A stretch of DNA of 5,101 nt from Cellvibrionaceae bacterium (lineage in GTDB: Bacteria; Pseudomonadota; Gammaproteobacteria; Pseudomonadales; Cellvibrionaceae). The stretch lies in NCBI GenBank assembly GCA_027012915.1, contig JALUYN010000701.1, positions 1 through 5,101 of the forward strand. The letters are read 5' to 3'. Shown here piece by piece: positions 1 to 5,101 of the stretch (the first letter of the stretch is position 1; every line of letters starts with the position of its first letter). Below the pieces are notes generated by a model. That model searched no databases. It was not told the DNA's origin and saw only the letters and a program-made list of their open reading frames with translations. Position numbers and translations under genes: made by a program.

Positions 1-500
1 TGTTTGTCATTGAAATTACTGTCGGCTGGTGGGCGCAATCCACTGGTTTGATTGCGGACTCCCTGGATATGTTCGCTGATGCCGCCGTCTACGGCGTGGC
101 GCTGTATGCCGTAGGGCACAGTGTGCAGATGAAGTTGCGCGCAGCCCATTTTTCCGGTTGGCTTCAGATCATTCTCGCCCTGGGCGCTTTGGGCGAGGTG
201 GTAAGGCGATTGGTATTGGGTAGTGAACCGGTTTCCACTTTGATGATGAGCTTCGGGCTTGTTGCCTTGGCGGCCAATGTGACCTGTCTGCTGTTGATTG
301 CCAAAAGCCGGGATAGCGGCGCCCATATGAAAGCCAGCTGGATTTTCTCCGCCAATGACGTGATTGCCAATCTAGGGGTGATCCTTGCCGGTGGATTGGT
401 GGCCTGGACGGGCTCACGTTATCCAGACTTGGTGATTGGCCTTATCATCGGTTTGATTGTGTTGAATGGTGCGCGCCGTATCTTGCAGCTCAAGTCCTGA
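1..500 (+). CDS. CDF-family cation efflux transporter, 5'-truncated by window edge
   Basis: This is an inner-membrane transporter of the cation diffusion facilitator family, which exchanges cytoplasmic divalent cations for protons. The reading frame is open from base 3, and 165 residues are visible. They begin inside TM1 (VIEITVGWWAQSTG) and run through four more hydrophobic segments. The TM2 signature LIADSLDMFADA carries the D-x3-D pair that supplies half of CDF metal site A. TM5 carries SANDVIANLGV, with the conserved Asp but Phe where the usual His of HxxxD should be. The protein stops seven residues after the GARR that ends TM6, so the cytoplasmic dimerisation domain of about 80-90 residues found in YiiP or CzcD is absent. 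The TTG at 48 is an internal Leu codon, not the start. The neighbouring czc genes suggest a Zn/Co/Cd-type substrate, but this is inference. Family assignment is firm; substrate is not. Confidence 0.88.
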   Translation, partial: FVIEITVGWWAQSTGLIADSLDMFADAAVYGVALYAVGHSVQMKLRAAHFSGWLQIILALGALGEVVRRLVLGSEPVSTLMMSFGLVALAANVTCLLLIAKSRDSGAHMKASWIFSANDVIANLGVILAGGLVAWTGSRYPDLVIGLIIGLIVLNGARRILQLKS

Positions 501-512
501 GCCGAGCACAAT

Positions 513-695
513 ATGAACAACAAGCAATGGTCTTTTTTTGATAACTCGCCAATAAAAATCCTCGACCTGGCTCGCTTTGATAAGCGGATAACAGGTAAAC
601 GAAAGGCGCTGGGACAATCGGGGATTGAATCCGTAATCAAGGGTGGACTGCTTCGCAGTTTATTCCATTTCATTGGGGTTATGTTCGGTTTATGA
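513..695 (+). CDS. Doubtful small ORF (60 aa), possible coupled leader of the CzcI-like gene
   Basis: I do not recognise this product. It starts 12 bases after the CDF stop and ends in an ATGA overlap with the next gene, an arrangement also seen at the czcC/czcB junction. The first 43 residues are mixed and basic (DKRITGKRKALG around residues 23-34). Residues 44-60 are hydrophobic with one Arg (GGLLRSLFHFIGVMFGL), too short and interrupted for a clear membrane span. There is no signal peptide. The start has only a weak purine stretch (GAG near 504-506). In its favour are the overlap and the poor Shine-Dalgarno sequence of the next gene, which would profit from coupling. Against it are the lack of any recognised family and the fact that 60 codons can stay open by chance. 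It may simply be the leader of the downstream gene. Confidence 0.28.
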   Translation: MNNKQWSFFDNSPIKILDLARFDKRITGKRKALGQSGIESVIKGGLLRSLFHFIGVMFGL

Positions 696-1048
696 GTCGA
701 AAAGCACTGTCTTATCTGCTGTTACTCTTGATTGCACTGCAATCAGTGACAGCTATGGCTGACGTGCATCCCATTAATTATTCGGATACAGCCCCTTATT
801 CCTCTGATTTCATCGATGGCTCATCATCGGGAGTACTGGATAGCTCGACCGCTACTGATCCCACTGTTCAGAATATGTCCACTGACTGCCTGTTTCATTG
901 CCATCACCATGGCTGCCATTGCCATGTCTATTTATCCGGTAACCTGACTCACCCAAACTTTTTGCATAAACATTCGTTGCATAACGACTCTCAAGCCCTC
1001 ATTCCCGAGGCCCCATCCTCGTCGCTGTACCGCCCTCCAATCGCCTGA
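692..1048 (+). CDS. Secreted Cys/His-rich protein, CzcI-like
   Basis: A 118-residue exported protein. Residues 1-23 form a signal peptide: SRK n-region, Leu-rich core LLLLLIALQS, and likely cleavage after AMA before Asp24. Residues 24-64 are Ser/Thr/Asp-rich and probably unstructured. Residues 66-78 form a dense cluster, CLFHCHHHGCHCH, with four Cys and six His, followed by His87, 92, 94 and 97. The C-terminus SLYRPPIA resembles the R-P-P ending common in CzcI/DUF2946-like small proteins. Position also fits: it directly precedes czcC, as czcI does in Cupriavidus. The start has no close Shine-Dalgarno sequence (GGGG at 675-678 is 13 bases away), so translation may depend on coupling to the ORF before it. 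A role as periplasmic metal binder or regulator of the efflux system is inference; the biochemical role of CzcI itself is poorly defined. Confidence 0.75.
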   Translation: MSRKALSYLLLLLIALQSVTAMADVHPINYSDTAPYSSDFIDGSSSGVLDSSTATDPTVQNMSTDCLFHCHHHGCHCHVYLSGNLTHPNFLHKHSLHNDSQALIPEAPSSSLYRPPIA

Positions 1049-1083
1049 TTTTACCGATTATGTTTTTTCTGTGTTGCCGTTAT

Positions 1084-1093
1084 CGTTGCAACG
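1084..1093. repeat. 10-bp perfect palindrome in czcC upstream region
   Basis: CGTTGCAACG reads the same on both strands. It lies 38 bases before the czcC start codon in the only sizeable gap between the CzcI-like gene and czcC. A second GTTGC at 1073-1077 offers an alternative pairing with GCAAC at 1088-1092. It could be an operator half-site pair or chance; no known regulator consensus is matched. Confidence 0.3.
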
Positions 1094-1115
1094 CGCGGTT
1101 TGAATTATCTTAAAT
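1086..1115 (+). promoter_or_regulatory. Weak sigma70-like promoter candidate before czcC
   Basis: TTGCAA (1086-1091) and TTAAAT (1110-1115) are separated by 18 bases and precede the czcC ribosome binding site. The -35 box matches TTGACA at four of six positions and overlaps the palindrome at 1084-1093, which would suit a repressor or activator site. The -10 box is imperfect, and transcription would begin close to the Shine-Dalgarno sequence. czcC may instead be transcribed from further upstream with the CzcI-like gene. Confidence 0.2.
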
Positions 1116-1119
1116 AAGT

Positions 1120-1123
1120 AGGA
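1120..1123 (+). promoter_or_regulatory. Ribosome binding site deciding the czcC start
   Basis: AGGA lies eight bases before the ATG at 1132. This supports the upstream ATG even though it gives an unusually long n-region before the signal-peptide core. The only nearby in-frame alternative, TTG at codon 13, has no comparable site. Confidence 0.65.
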
Positions 1124-1131
1124 TCTACCAT

Positions 1132-2472
1132 ATGCTATCAATACGTACTGCGCCGGGTTCTGGCGCTTTGGGGCGGAGGAATATCAAAAGCCGATGTATT
1201 CTGTTCAGTTTATTATTTTTCATTTCTTCGTCGGGGCTTAGCGCCGAGCCTGGGGACTCAACGATCACGCTGACCAATGCGGTGCAGCGCTCCCTGTCAC
1301 AAAACCCGTCTTTGAAAGTTTTTCCCTACCGCTACGCAGCCCTTCAAGGGCAGGCCGAAACAGCCGGGTTAAGACCGGCGTATGAGCTGGGATTTGACGC
1401 TGAAAATGTCGGGGGCACTGGGGACTTCAGCGGCGCAGGTGGTGCTGAACTCACCATTGCGCTGTCTTCGGTCATCGAAATGGGGGATAAGCGCGCGGCA
1501 CGGCAAGGCGTAATCTCCCACAGTCGGTCGGTGCTCAATGCCAGCCGACAGGTGGAATCCTTGGCCTTATTGGGCGAAGTCACCCGCCGTTACGTCGATG
1601 TGCTAGCGGCACAGGAGCAGGTCACCCTGGCTGGCGAGGCCGCCCAGTTGGCGAGCGAGAGCTTACGCATTGTGAAAAAGCGGGCTACGGCGGGAGCGAC
1701 ACCCGAGGCGGAAGTCAAACGGGCACAGGCCGCTGCCGAGCAAGCGAAGCTCGCTTTGCTTTCGGAGCAGCAACGGCTTGCTTATTTGAAAGTGTCGTTG
1801 TCTGCCCTGTGGGGGGTAACCTCACCGGACTTTGACAAAGTGGAAGGTGATCTATTCCAGTTTGGCGAGGACGTGGCATTCGACCTGTTGTACGCCAAAG
1901 TTGAAAAAAATCCTGCGATAGAAGTATTCGCAGCAGAGTCCCGCCTCAAAGAAGCAGAAATACGCCTTGCTCAAACCCAATCCAGTGCCGATATCAGTTG
2001 GTCGGTGGGGGTTCGTCGCTTGCAGGAAACCGAGGACACCGCGTTGGTAGCGGGTTTCAGCATGCCGTTGTTTTCCGGCAAGCGAAATATCGGCGCCGTT
2101 TCGACCGCGTTGGCCGAAAAAAATCAGGTGTTGGCAGAGCGCGATGTAATGCTGCTGGATCTACACACGCAACTGTTCCGGGCTTTTCACAACCGCAAAC
2201 AAGCCATTGTCGCGGTAGAGGCACTGCGCACCGCCATCATTCCCGCCCTTGAGCAGGCCCTGGTAGAAACTCAGGCGGCCTATCAACGCGGTCGCTACGG
2301 GTATCTCGACTATGTCAGCGCGCGGCAGGAATTATTGAGCGCCAGGCGCACCCAGATCGAAGCGGCCGCAGCCGCCTTAACCTATGGTGCAGAAATTGAG
2401 CAGCTAACAGCAGAGCCCTTGGCCTTGACACAGTATGGCGAAGACAACACATTTTCAGGAACCCCACAATGA
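1132..2472 (+). CDS. czcC: CzcC-type outer-membrane factor of an RND heavy-metal efflux pump
   Basis: A 446-residue TolC-fold outer-membrane efflux protein that forms the exit duct of the tripartite CzcCBA pump. The signal peptide has a long basic n-region (residues 1-22), a hydrophobic core ILFSLLFFISS (23-33) and likely cleavage after LSA38. Two outer-membrane-efflux repeats follow, roughly 45-230 and 250-435. The CzcC-subfamily signature is clear: GLRPAYELGFDAENVGG (79-95), then ELTIALSSVIEMGDKRAAR (106-124), which matches the usual E(L/M)GxKRxxR pattern. Ala/Glu/Gln-rich helices suited to the coiled-coil barrel occupy about 145-225. AYQRGRYGYLDYVSAR near 383-398 is the matching element of the second repeat. 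Length is normal for CzcC (about 420-450). Its stop overlaps the czcB start as ATGA, so the two are translationally coupled. Family and role are well supported; exact metals are inferred from CzcA. Confidence 0.93.
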   Translation: MLSIRTAPGSGALGRRNIKSRCILFSLLFFISSSGLSAEPGDSTITLTNAVQRSLSQNPSLKVFPYRYAALQGQAETAGLRPAYELGFDAENVGGTGDFSGAGGAELTIALSSVIEMGDKRAARQGVISHSRSVLNASRQVESLALLGEVTRRYVDVLAAQEQVTLAGEAAQLASESLRIVKKRATAGATPEAEVKRAQAAAEQAKLALLSEQQRLAYLKVSLSALWGVTSPDFDKVEGDLFQFGEDVAFDLLYAKVEKNPAIEVFAAESRLKEAEIRLAQTQSSADISWSVGVRRLQETEDTALVAGFSMPLFSGKRNIGAVSTALAEKNQVLAERDVMLLDLHTQLFRAFHNRKQAIVAVEALRTAIIPALEQALVETQAAYQRGRYGYLDYVSARQELLSARRTQIEAAAAALTYGAEIEQLTAEPLALTQYGEDNTFSGTPQ

Positions 2473-3410
2473 AATCAAATACCCAGTTAAAAAAATCATT
2501 TATCCGTCTAATTACGTGTTGCTTTGCGATCACCCTGTTGTCTGGACAAACTTTCGCCGAGACGGGTCACGGAGAAGAGGAAGAGCACGGTGAAGAAGGC
2601 CACGTCGAGCTGACCCAGGAGCAGATAAAACATGCCGGCATTACGCTGGCAACCGTTACCTCGGGCACCATCCGCGATGTTTTGCCAGTATATGGCGTCG
2701 TCGCCACCAACGCAGAGCGTGTACAGTCGGTAACGGCACGCTTCGACGGCGTTATTCGGGAAGTTAAAAAAAGTGTTGGTGATCCGGTTCGCAAAGGCGA
2801 ACCCCTGGTGACTGTGGAAGCGAATGAAAGTCTGAAAACCTATTCGATAGTATCCGCACTCAATGGTGCCGTTACCCAGCGGAATGCAAACGCTGGCGAG
2901 CACACTACGGATATCCCGTTGTTGGTAGTACAGGATTTCTCAACGGTTTGGGTGGAGCTGTCGGTTTTTCCCAAGGATGTTGCTCAGGTTGAATTAGGCC
3001 AGCGGGTTCGCATTCTCAGTCTCGATTCGACCCATATCGCAGAGGGAAAAATCATCTATATTGCGCCGCTTGGCCAAACTGGTAATCAGGCCATTATGGC
3101 GCGCGCTTTGATCGACAACCCGAATGGCATTTGGAAACCCGGTCTCTTTGTCAACGCGCAAATCACCCGCGCCGAAATAGCCGCTCCAATGGTGATCCGC
3201 AACGAAGCCTTGCAAATCGTCGAGGATAACCCTGTCGTTTTTGTTCGGGGTGAGGAAGGTTTTGAAGCACGTACAGTGACTTTGGGGCGAACCGACGGTG
3301 AGCTAACCGAAGTGGTGGCAGGTCTGTCCGCAGATGAAGTGTATGTCAGCAAAAACAGTTTTATTTTGAAAGCGGAATTGGGTAAAGGGGAGGTTGGCGA
3401 TGATGATTAA
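2469..3410 (+). CDS. czcB: CzcB-type periplasmic adaptor (membrane fusion protein)
   Basis: A 313-residue periplasmic adaptor joining CzcA to CzcC. The signal peptide is KK-rich then hydrophobic (FIRLITCCFAITLLSG), with likely cleavage after TFA30. The mature N-terminus carries an acidic His stretch, GHGEEEEHGEEGH (33-45), a plausible metal-collecting segment. A beta-barrel/lipoyl core follows: VTARFDGVIREVKKSVGDPV (88-107) is the first lipoyl half. VEANESLKTY (116-125) runs almost straight into the second half, ALNGAVTQRNANAGE (130-144), so the usual alpha-hairpin is missing. Residues 150-240 resemble the barrel domain (VWVELSVFPKDVAQVELGQ) and 245-310 the membrane-proximal domain. AGGAA at 2457-2461 is a good ribosome binding site, seven bases before the ATG. 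The gene ends TAA directly followed by TAG. It is shorter than Cupriavidus CzcB (about 520), mainly through lacking the hairpin and extra terminal domains. Confidence 0.92.
   Translation: MKSNTQLKKSFIRLITCCFAITLLSGQTFAETGHGEEEEHGEEGHVELTQEQIKHAGITLATVTSGTIRDVLPVYGVVATNAERVQSVTARFDGVIREVKKSVGDPVRKGEPLVTVEANESLKTYSIVSALNGAVTQRNANAGEHTTDIPLLVVQDFSTVWVELSVFPKDVAQVELGQRVRILSLDSTHIAEGKIIYIAPLGQTGNQAIMARALIDNPNGIWKPGLFVNAQITRAEIAAPMVIRNEALQIVEDNPVVFVRGEEGFEARTVTLGRTDGELTEVVAGLSADEVYVSKNSFILKAELGKGEVGDDD
3387..3393 (+). promoter_or_regulatory. Strong Shine-Dalgarno-like sequence inside the end of czcB
   Basis: GGGGAGG lies six bases before an ATG at 3400, ideal spacing, although it also encodes Lys-Gly-Glu-Val codons of CzcB. 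It is what makes the 31-codon ORF at 3400-3495 worth considering. Chance is possible because the czcB tail is naturally Gly/Glu-rich. Confidence 0.35.
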
Positions 3411-3495
3411 TAGCTCCCTGAAAGACATTCTGGATTCCATCGGCCGGAGCAGCATTCTATCGCCGCTCAACGAAGGAGTGTGTGATGATCGATAA
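3400..3495 (+). CDS. Possible 31-aa ORF bridging czcB and czcA
   Basis: An unrecognised short ORF starting MMINSSLKDILDSIGRSS and ending in GVCDDR. It overlaps the last 11 bases of czcB in another frame, crosses the whole 74-base spacer, and ends 11 bases inside czcA. Its Shine-Dalgarno sequence (3387-3393) is excellent. It has no signal peptide, membrane span or known motif. If translated, it would carry ribosomes from czcB to the czcA start, so its role could be coupling rather than its product. The czcA gene has its own strong ribosome binding site, which weakens the need for this. An open frame this short can easily be chance. Confidence 0.25.
   Translation: MMINSSLKDILDSIGRSSILSPLNEGVCDDR
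3473..3478 (+). promoter_or_regulatory. Ribosome binding site deciding the czcA start
   Basis: AAGGAG lies six bases before the ATG at 3485. An in-frame GTG at 3482 directly precedes it but is only three bases from the site, so ATG 3485 is preferred. That choice also places the catalytic residues at the same numbers as in Cupriavidus CzcA (402, 408, 415). Confidence 0.75.
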
Positions 3496-5101
3496 ACTCA
3501 TTCAATTTTCCATCGCACGCCGCTGGCTGGTGATGTTTCTGGTGCTGGTAACGGGCGCCCTGGGTGTCTGGAACTATCAGCAGCTACCCATTGACGCGGT
3601 ACCCGATATCACCAATGTCCAGGTGCAAATCAATACAGAAGCCCCAGGCTACTCACCGCTGGAAGTGGAGCAACGCATTACCTACCTGGTAGAACTGGCG
3701 ATCACGGGGTTGCCCTATGTTGAGAGTACCCGTTCGATATCACGCTATGCCCTGTCTCAGGTGACCGTGGTGTTTGAAAAAGGCACGGACATTTACTTTG
3801 CCCGCAATCTTATCAACGAGCGCTTGCAGCAGGCGAAAAGCGAGATGCCTTCGGGAATCGATCCGGCGATGGGACCCGTTGCCACAGGCCTCGGTGAAAT
3901 CTTTCACTATGCGGTGCATGCGAAACCGGGCGCCTTGATGGAAAATGGTGAGCCGTATGATGCGACGGCCTTACGCACCTTGCAGGATTGGGTGATACGT
4001 CCGCAATTGCGCCTGGTTCCAGGTGTTACCGAAGTCAATACCATTGGCGGCTTTGAAAAGCAGTTCCACGTCACCCCGGAACCGTCAAAACTGCTGGCCT
4101 ACCAGCTCAGCTTCGACGATCTGGTGGCGGCATTGGAGAAAAACAACGCCAACATCGGTGCCGGATATATCGAAAAAAATGGCGAACAATACCTGATTCG
4201 TGCCCCCGGACAGGTAGCTGACATCCCGGCGATCGAAAAAATCATCGTCGCCCGTCGTGACGGCCTACCCATAACCGTGGCTGACGTGGCCGAGGTGGGA
4301 TTCGGCAAGGAATTGCGCACCGGTGCTGCGACGCTCGATGGCGAGGAGACGGTCTTGGGTACCGCCGTCATGCTACTGGGCGGCAACAGCCGGACGGTTT
4401 CCCAAGCGGTGTCGGCCAAGTTGCTGGAGATCAACAAAACACTGCCCGAAGGCGTGGTTGCAGAGCCGGTTTATAACCGTACAGTACTGGTCGATAAAAC
4501 CATTTCCACGGTACAGACCAACCTGGTCGAAGGCGCGATTTTGGTTGTCGTCGTGCTCCTGGTCATGCTCGGCAATGTCCGGGCGGCCTTACTCACCGCA
4601 ATGGTGATCCCTTTGTCAATGTTGATGTTGATGACAGGCATGGTGCAAACCAAGGTCAGTGCCAATCTGATGAGTTTGGGCGCACTCGATTTTGGCTTGA
4701 TTGTGGATGGCGCGGTGATCATTGTCGAAAACTGTATCTTGCGCTTGGCCGGGCGGCAACACCATCTTGGGCGTACCTTAAAACTGGACGAGCGCCTTCA
4801 GACGGTGTTTGCGGCCACCCGCGAGGTATTTACACCAAGTCTGATCAGCGTGTTAGTGGTGATTCTGGTGAACTTACCCATCCTGGCTTTGACGGGCGTG
4901 GAAGGCAAAATGTTTACGCCCATGGCCATGGCGGTAATCATGGCCTTGCTGTCTGCGTTGGTGCTGTCACTCACCTTCGTCCCTGCCGCCGTGGCGCTGT
5001 TTATGACGGGGCATATCGAGGAGAAGGACAATTTTATTGTTCGCCACTCCAAACGGTTTTACGCCCCGGTTTTGGCGTGGGCGCTAAAGTTTCGCGTTCT
5101 C
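3485..5101 (+). CDS. czcA: CzcA-type RND heavy-metal/proton antiporter, 3'-truncated by window edge
   Basis: This is the inner-membrane motor of the pump, exporting divalent cations in exchange for protons. The first 539 codons are present, about half the usual 1,040-1,070, with no stop before the window end. MIDKLIQFSIARRWLV starts the protein, and TM1 follows at about 14-31. The periplasmic porter region runs to about 335 and includes LPIDAVPDITNVQVQI, SISRYALSQVTVVFEKGTDIYFAR and the NIGAGYIEKNGEQYLIR element. TM2 begins near 348 and TM3 near 370. TM4 holds DFGLIVDGAVIIVEN, with Asp402, Asp408 and Glu415, the proton-relay residues shown to matter in Cupriavidus CzcA. TM5 is near 452-470 and TM6 near 479-501. 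The DFGxIVDG form is that of Zn/Co/Cd-type (HME1-like) pumps, not the Cu/Ag CusA form. Substrate is thus inferred; family is secure. Confidence 0.95.
   Translation, partial: MIDKLIQFSIARRWLVMFLVLVTGALGVWNYQQLPIDAVPDITNVQVQINTEAPGYSPLEVEQRITYLVELAITGLPYVESTRSISRYALSQVTVVFEKGTDIYFARNLINERLQQAKSEMPSGIDPAMGPVATGLGEIFHYAVHAKPGALMENGEPYDATALRTLQDWVIRPQLRLVPGVTEVNTIGGFEKQFHVTPEPSKLLAYQLSFDDLVAALEKNNANIGAGYIEKNGEQYLIRAPGQVADIPAIEKIIVARRDGLPITVADVAEVGFGKELRTGAATLDGEETVLGTAVMLLGGNSRTVSQAVSAKLLEINKTLPEGVVAEPVYNRTVLVDKTISTVQTNLVEGAILVVVVLLVMLGNVRAALLTAMVIPLSMLMLMTGMVQTKVSANLMSLGALDFGLIVDGAVIIVENCILRLAGRQHHLGRTLKLDERLQTVFAATREVFTPSLISVLVVILVNLPILALTGVEGKMFTPMAMAVIMALLSALVLSLTFVPAAVALFMTGHIEEKDNFIVRHSKRFYAPVLAWALKFRVL

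Noticed and set aside
48..50. TTG as a possible start of the CDF gene
   Set aside because: The frame is open to the left edge, and the upstream residues VIEITVGWWAQSTG match the end of CDF TM1, so this codon is an internal Leu.
583..593. AGCGGATAACA, identical to 11 bases of the lac operator
   Set aside because: Only one side of the operator matches, it lies within the doubtful small ORF, and no LacI-type gene or symmetrical half is nearby. It is most likely chance.
647..659. Small hairpin ACTGC-TTC-GCAGT before the CzcI-like gene
   Set aside because: The stem is only five pairs and is followed by TTATTCC rather than a T-run, so it is not a convincing terminator or riboregulator.
414..673. 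Two overlapping minus-strand ORFs (67 and 84 codons)
   Set aside because: They have no recognisable motifs or ribosome binding site, and they partly lie antisense to the conserved CDF gene. They look like chance open frames.
1039..1068. Terminator-like arrangement after the CzcI-like gene (AATCG/CGATT stem, then six T)
   Set aside because: A five-pair AT-rich stem with an 11-base loop is too weak, and the T-run starts four bases after the stem. A terminator here would also split the usual czcI-czcC order.
1998..2252. Plus-strand 84-codon ORF within czcC
   Set aside because: It lies in another frame of a well-conserved gene, and its Gly/Arg-rich composition is typical of a shadow frame.
2508..2903. 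Minus-strand 131-codon ORF opposite czcB
   Set aside because: It is fully antisense to the conserved adaptor gene with no domain or start signal of its own.
4323..4607. Plus-strand 94-codon ORF within czcA
   Set aside because: It is an out-of-frame reading of the conserved RND gene, with Arg/Trp/Ser-rich nonsense composition.

Overview
The window is a chromosomal-style heavy-metal efflux locus from a Gram-negative bacterium. It encodes outer-membrane, periplasmic and inner-membrane parts of a Czc-type RND pump. All genes lie on the + strand, are tightly packed, and have moderate base composition. The proteins look proteobacterial, most likely gammaproteobacterial, but I cannot name a genus. 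No rRNA, tRNA, mobile element, CRISPR array or long repeat is visible.

Layout: (1) 1-500, the 3' part of a cation diffusion facilitator (CDF) inner-membrane transporter; its start lies upstream of the window. (2) 501-691, a gap holding a doubtful 60-residue ORF (513-695) that meets the next gene in an ATGA overlap. (3) 692-1048, a small secreted Cys/His-rich protein in the position and style of CzcI. (4) 1049-1131, a short spacer with a 10-bp palindrome, a weak promoter candidate and a good ribosome binding site. (5) 1132-2472, czcC, the TolC-like outer-membrane factor. (6) 2469-3410, czcB, the periplasmic adaptor, overlapping czcC by ATGA. (7) 3411-3484, a 74-base spacer crossed by a possible 31-codon ORF with a strong Shine-Dalgarno sequence. 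(8) 3485-5101, the first 539 codons of czcA, the RND proton/metal antiporter, cut by the window end.

How the parts fit: CzcA takes divalent cations (Zn, Co, Cd type) from the periplasm or inner membrane, using proton flux. CzcB links it to CzcC, which forms the channel through the outer membrane. The CDF protein would move cations from cytoplasm to periplasm and so feed the pump. The CzcI-like protein is a secreted candidate metal binder. The gene order I-C-B-A matches the classic czc cluster of Cupriavidus. No regulator (CzcRS, MerR or ArsR type) is in the window.

I see no wholly new system. The points most worth checking are the two small ORFs that bridge gene junctions, the reduced CDF transporter with an altered metal site, the Cys/His cluster of the CzcI-like protein, and the compact CzcB that lacks an alpha-hairpin.
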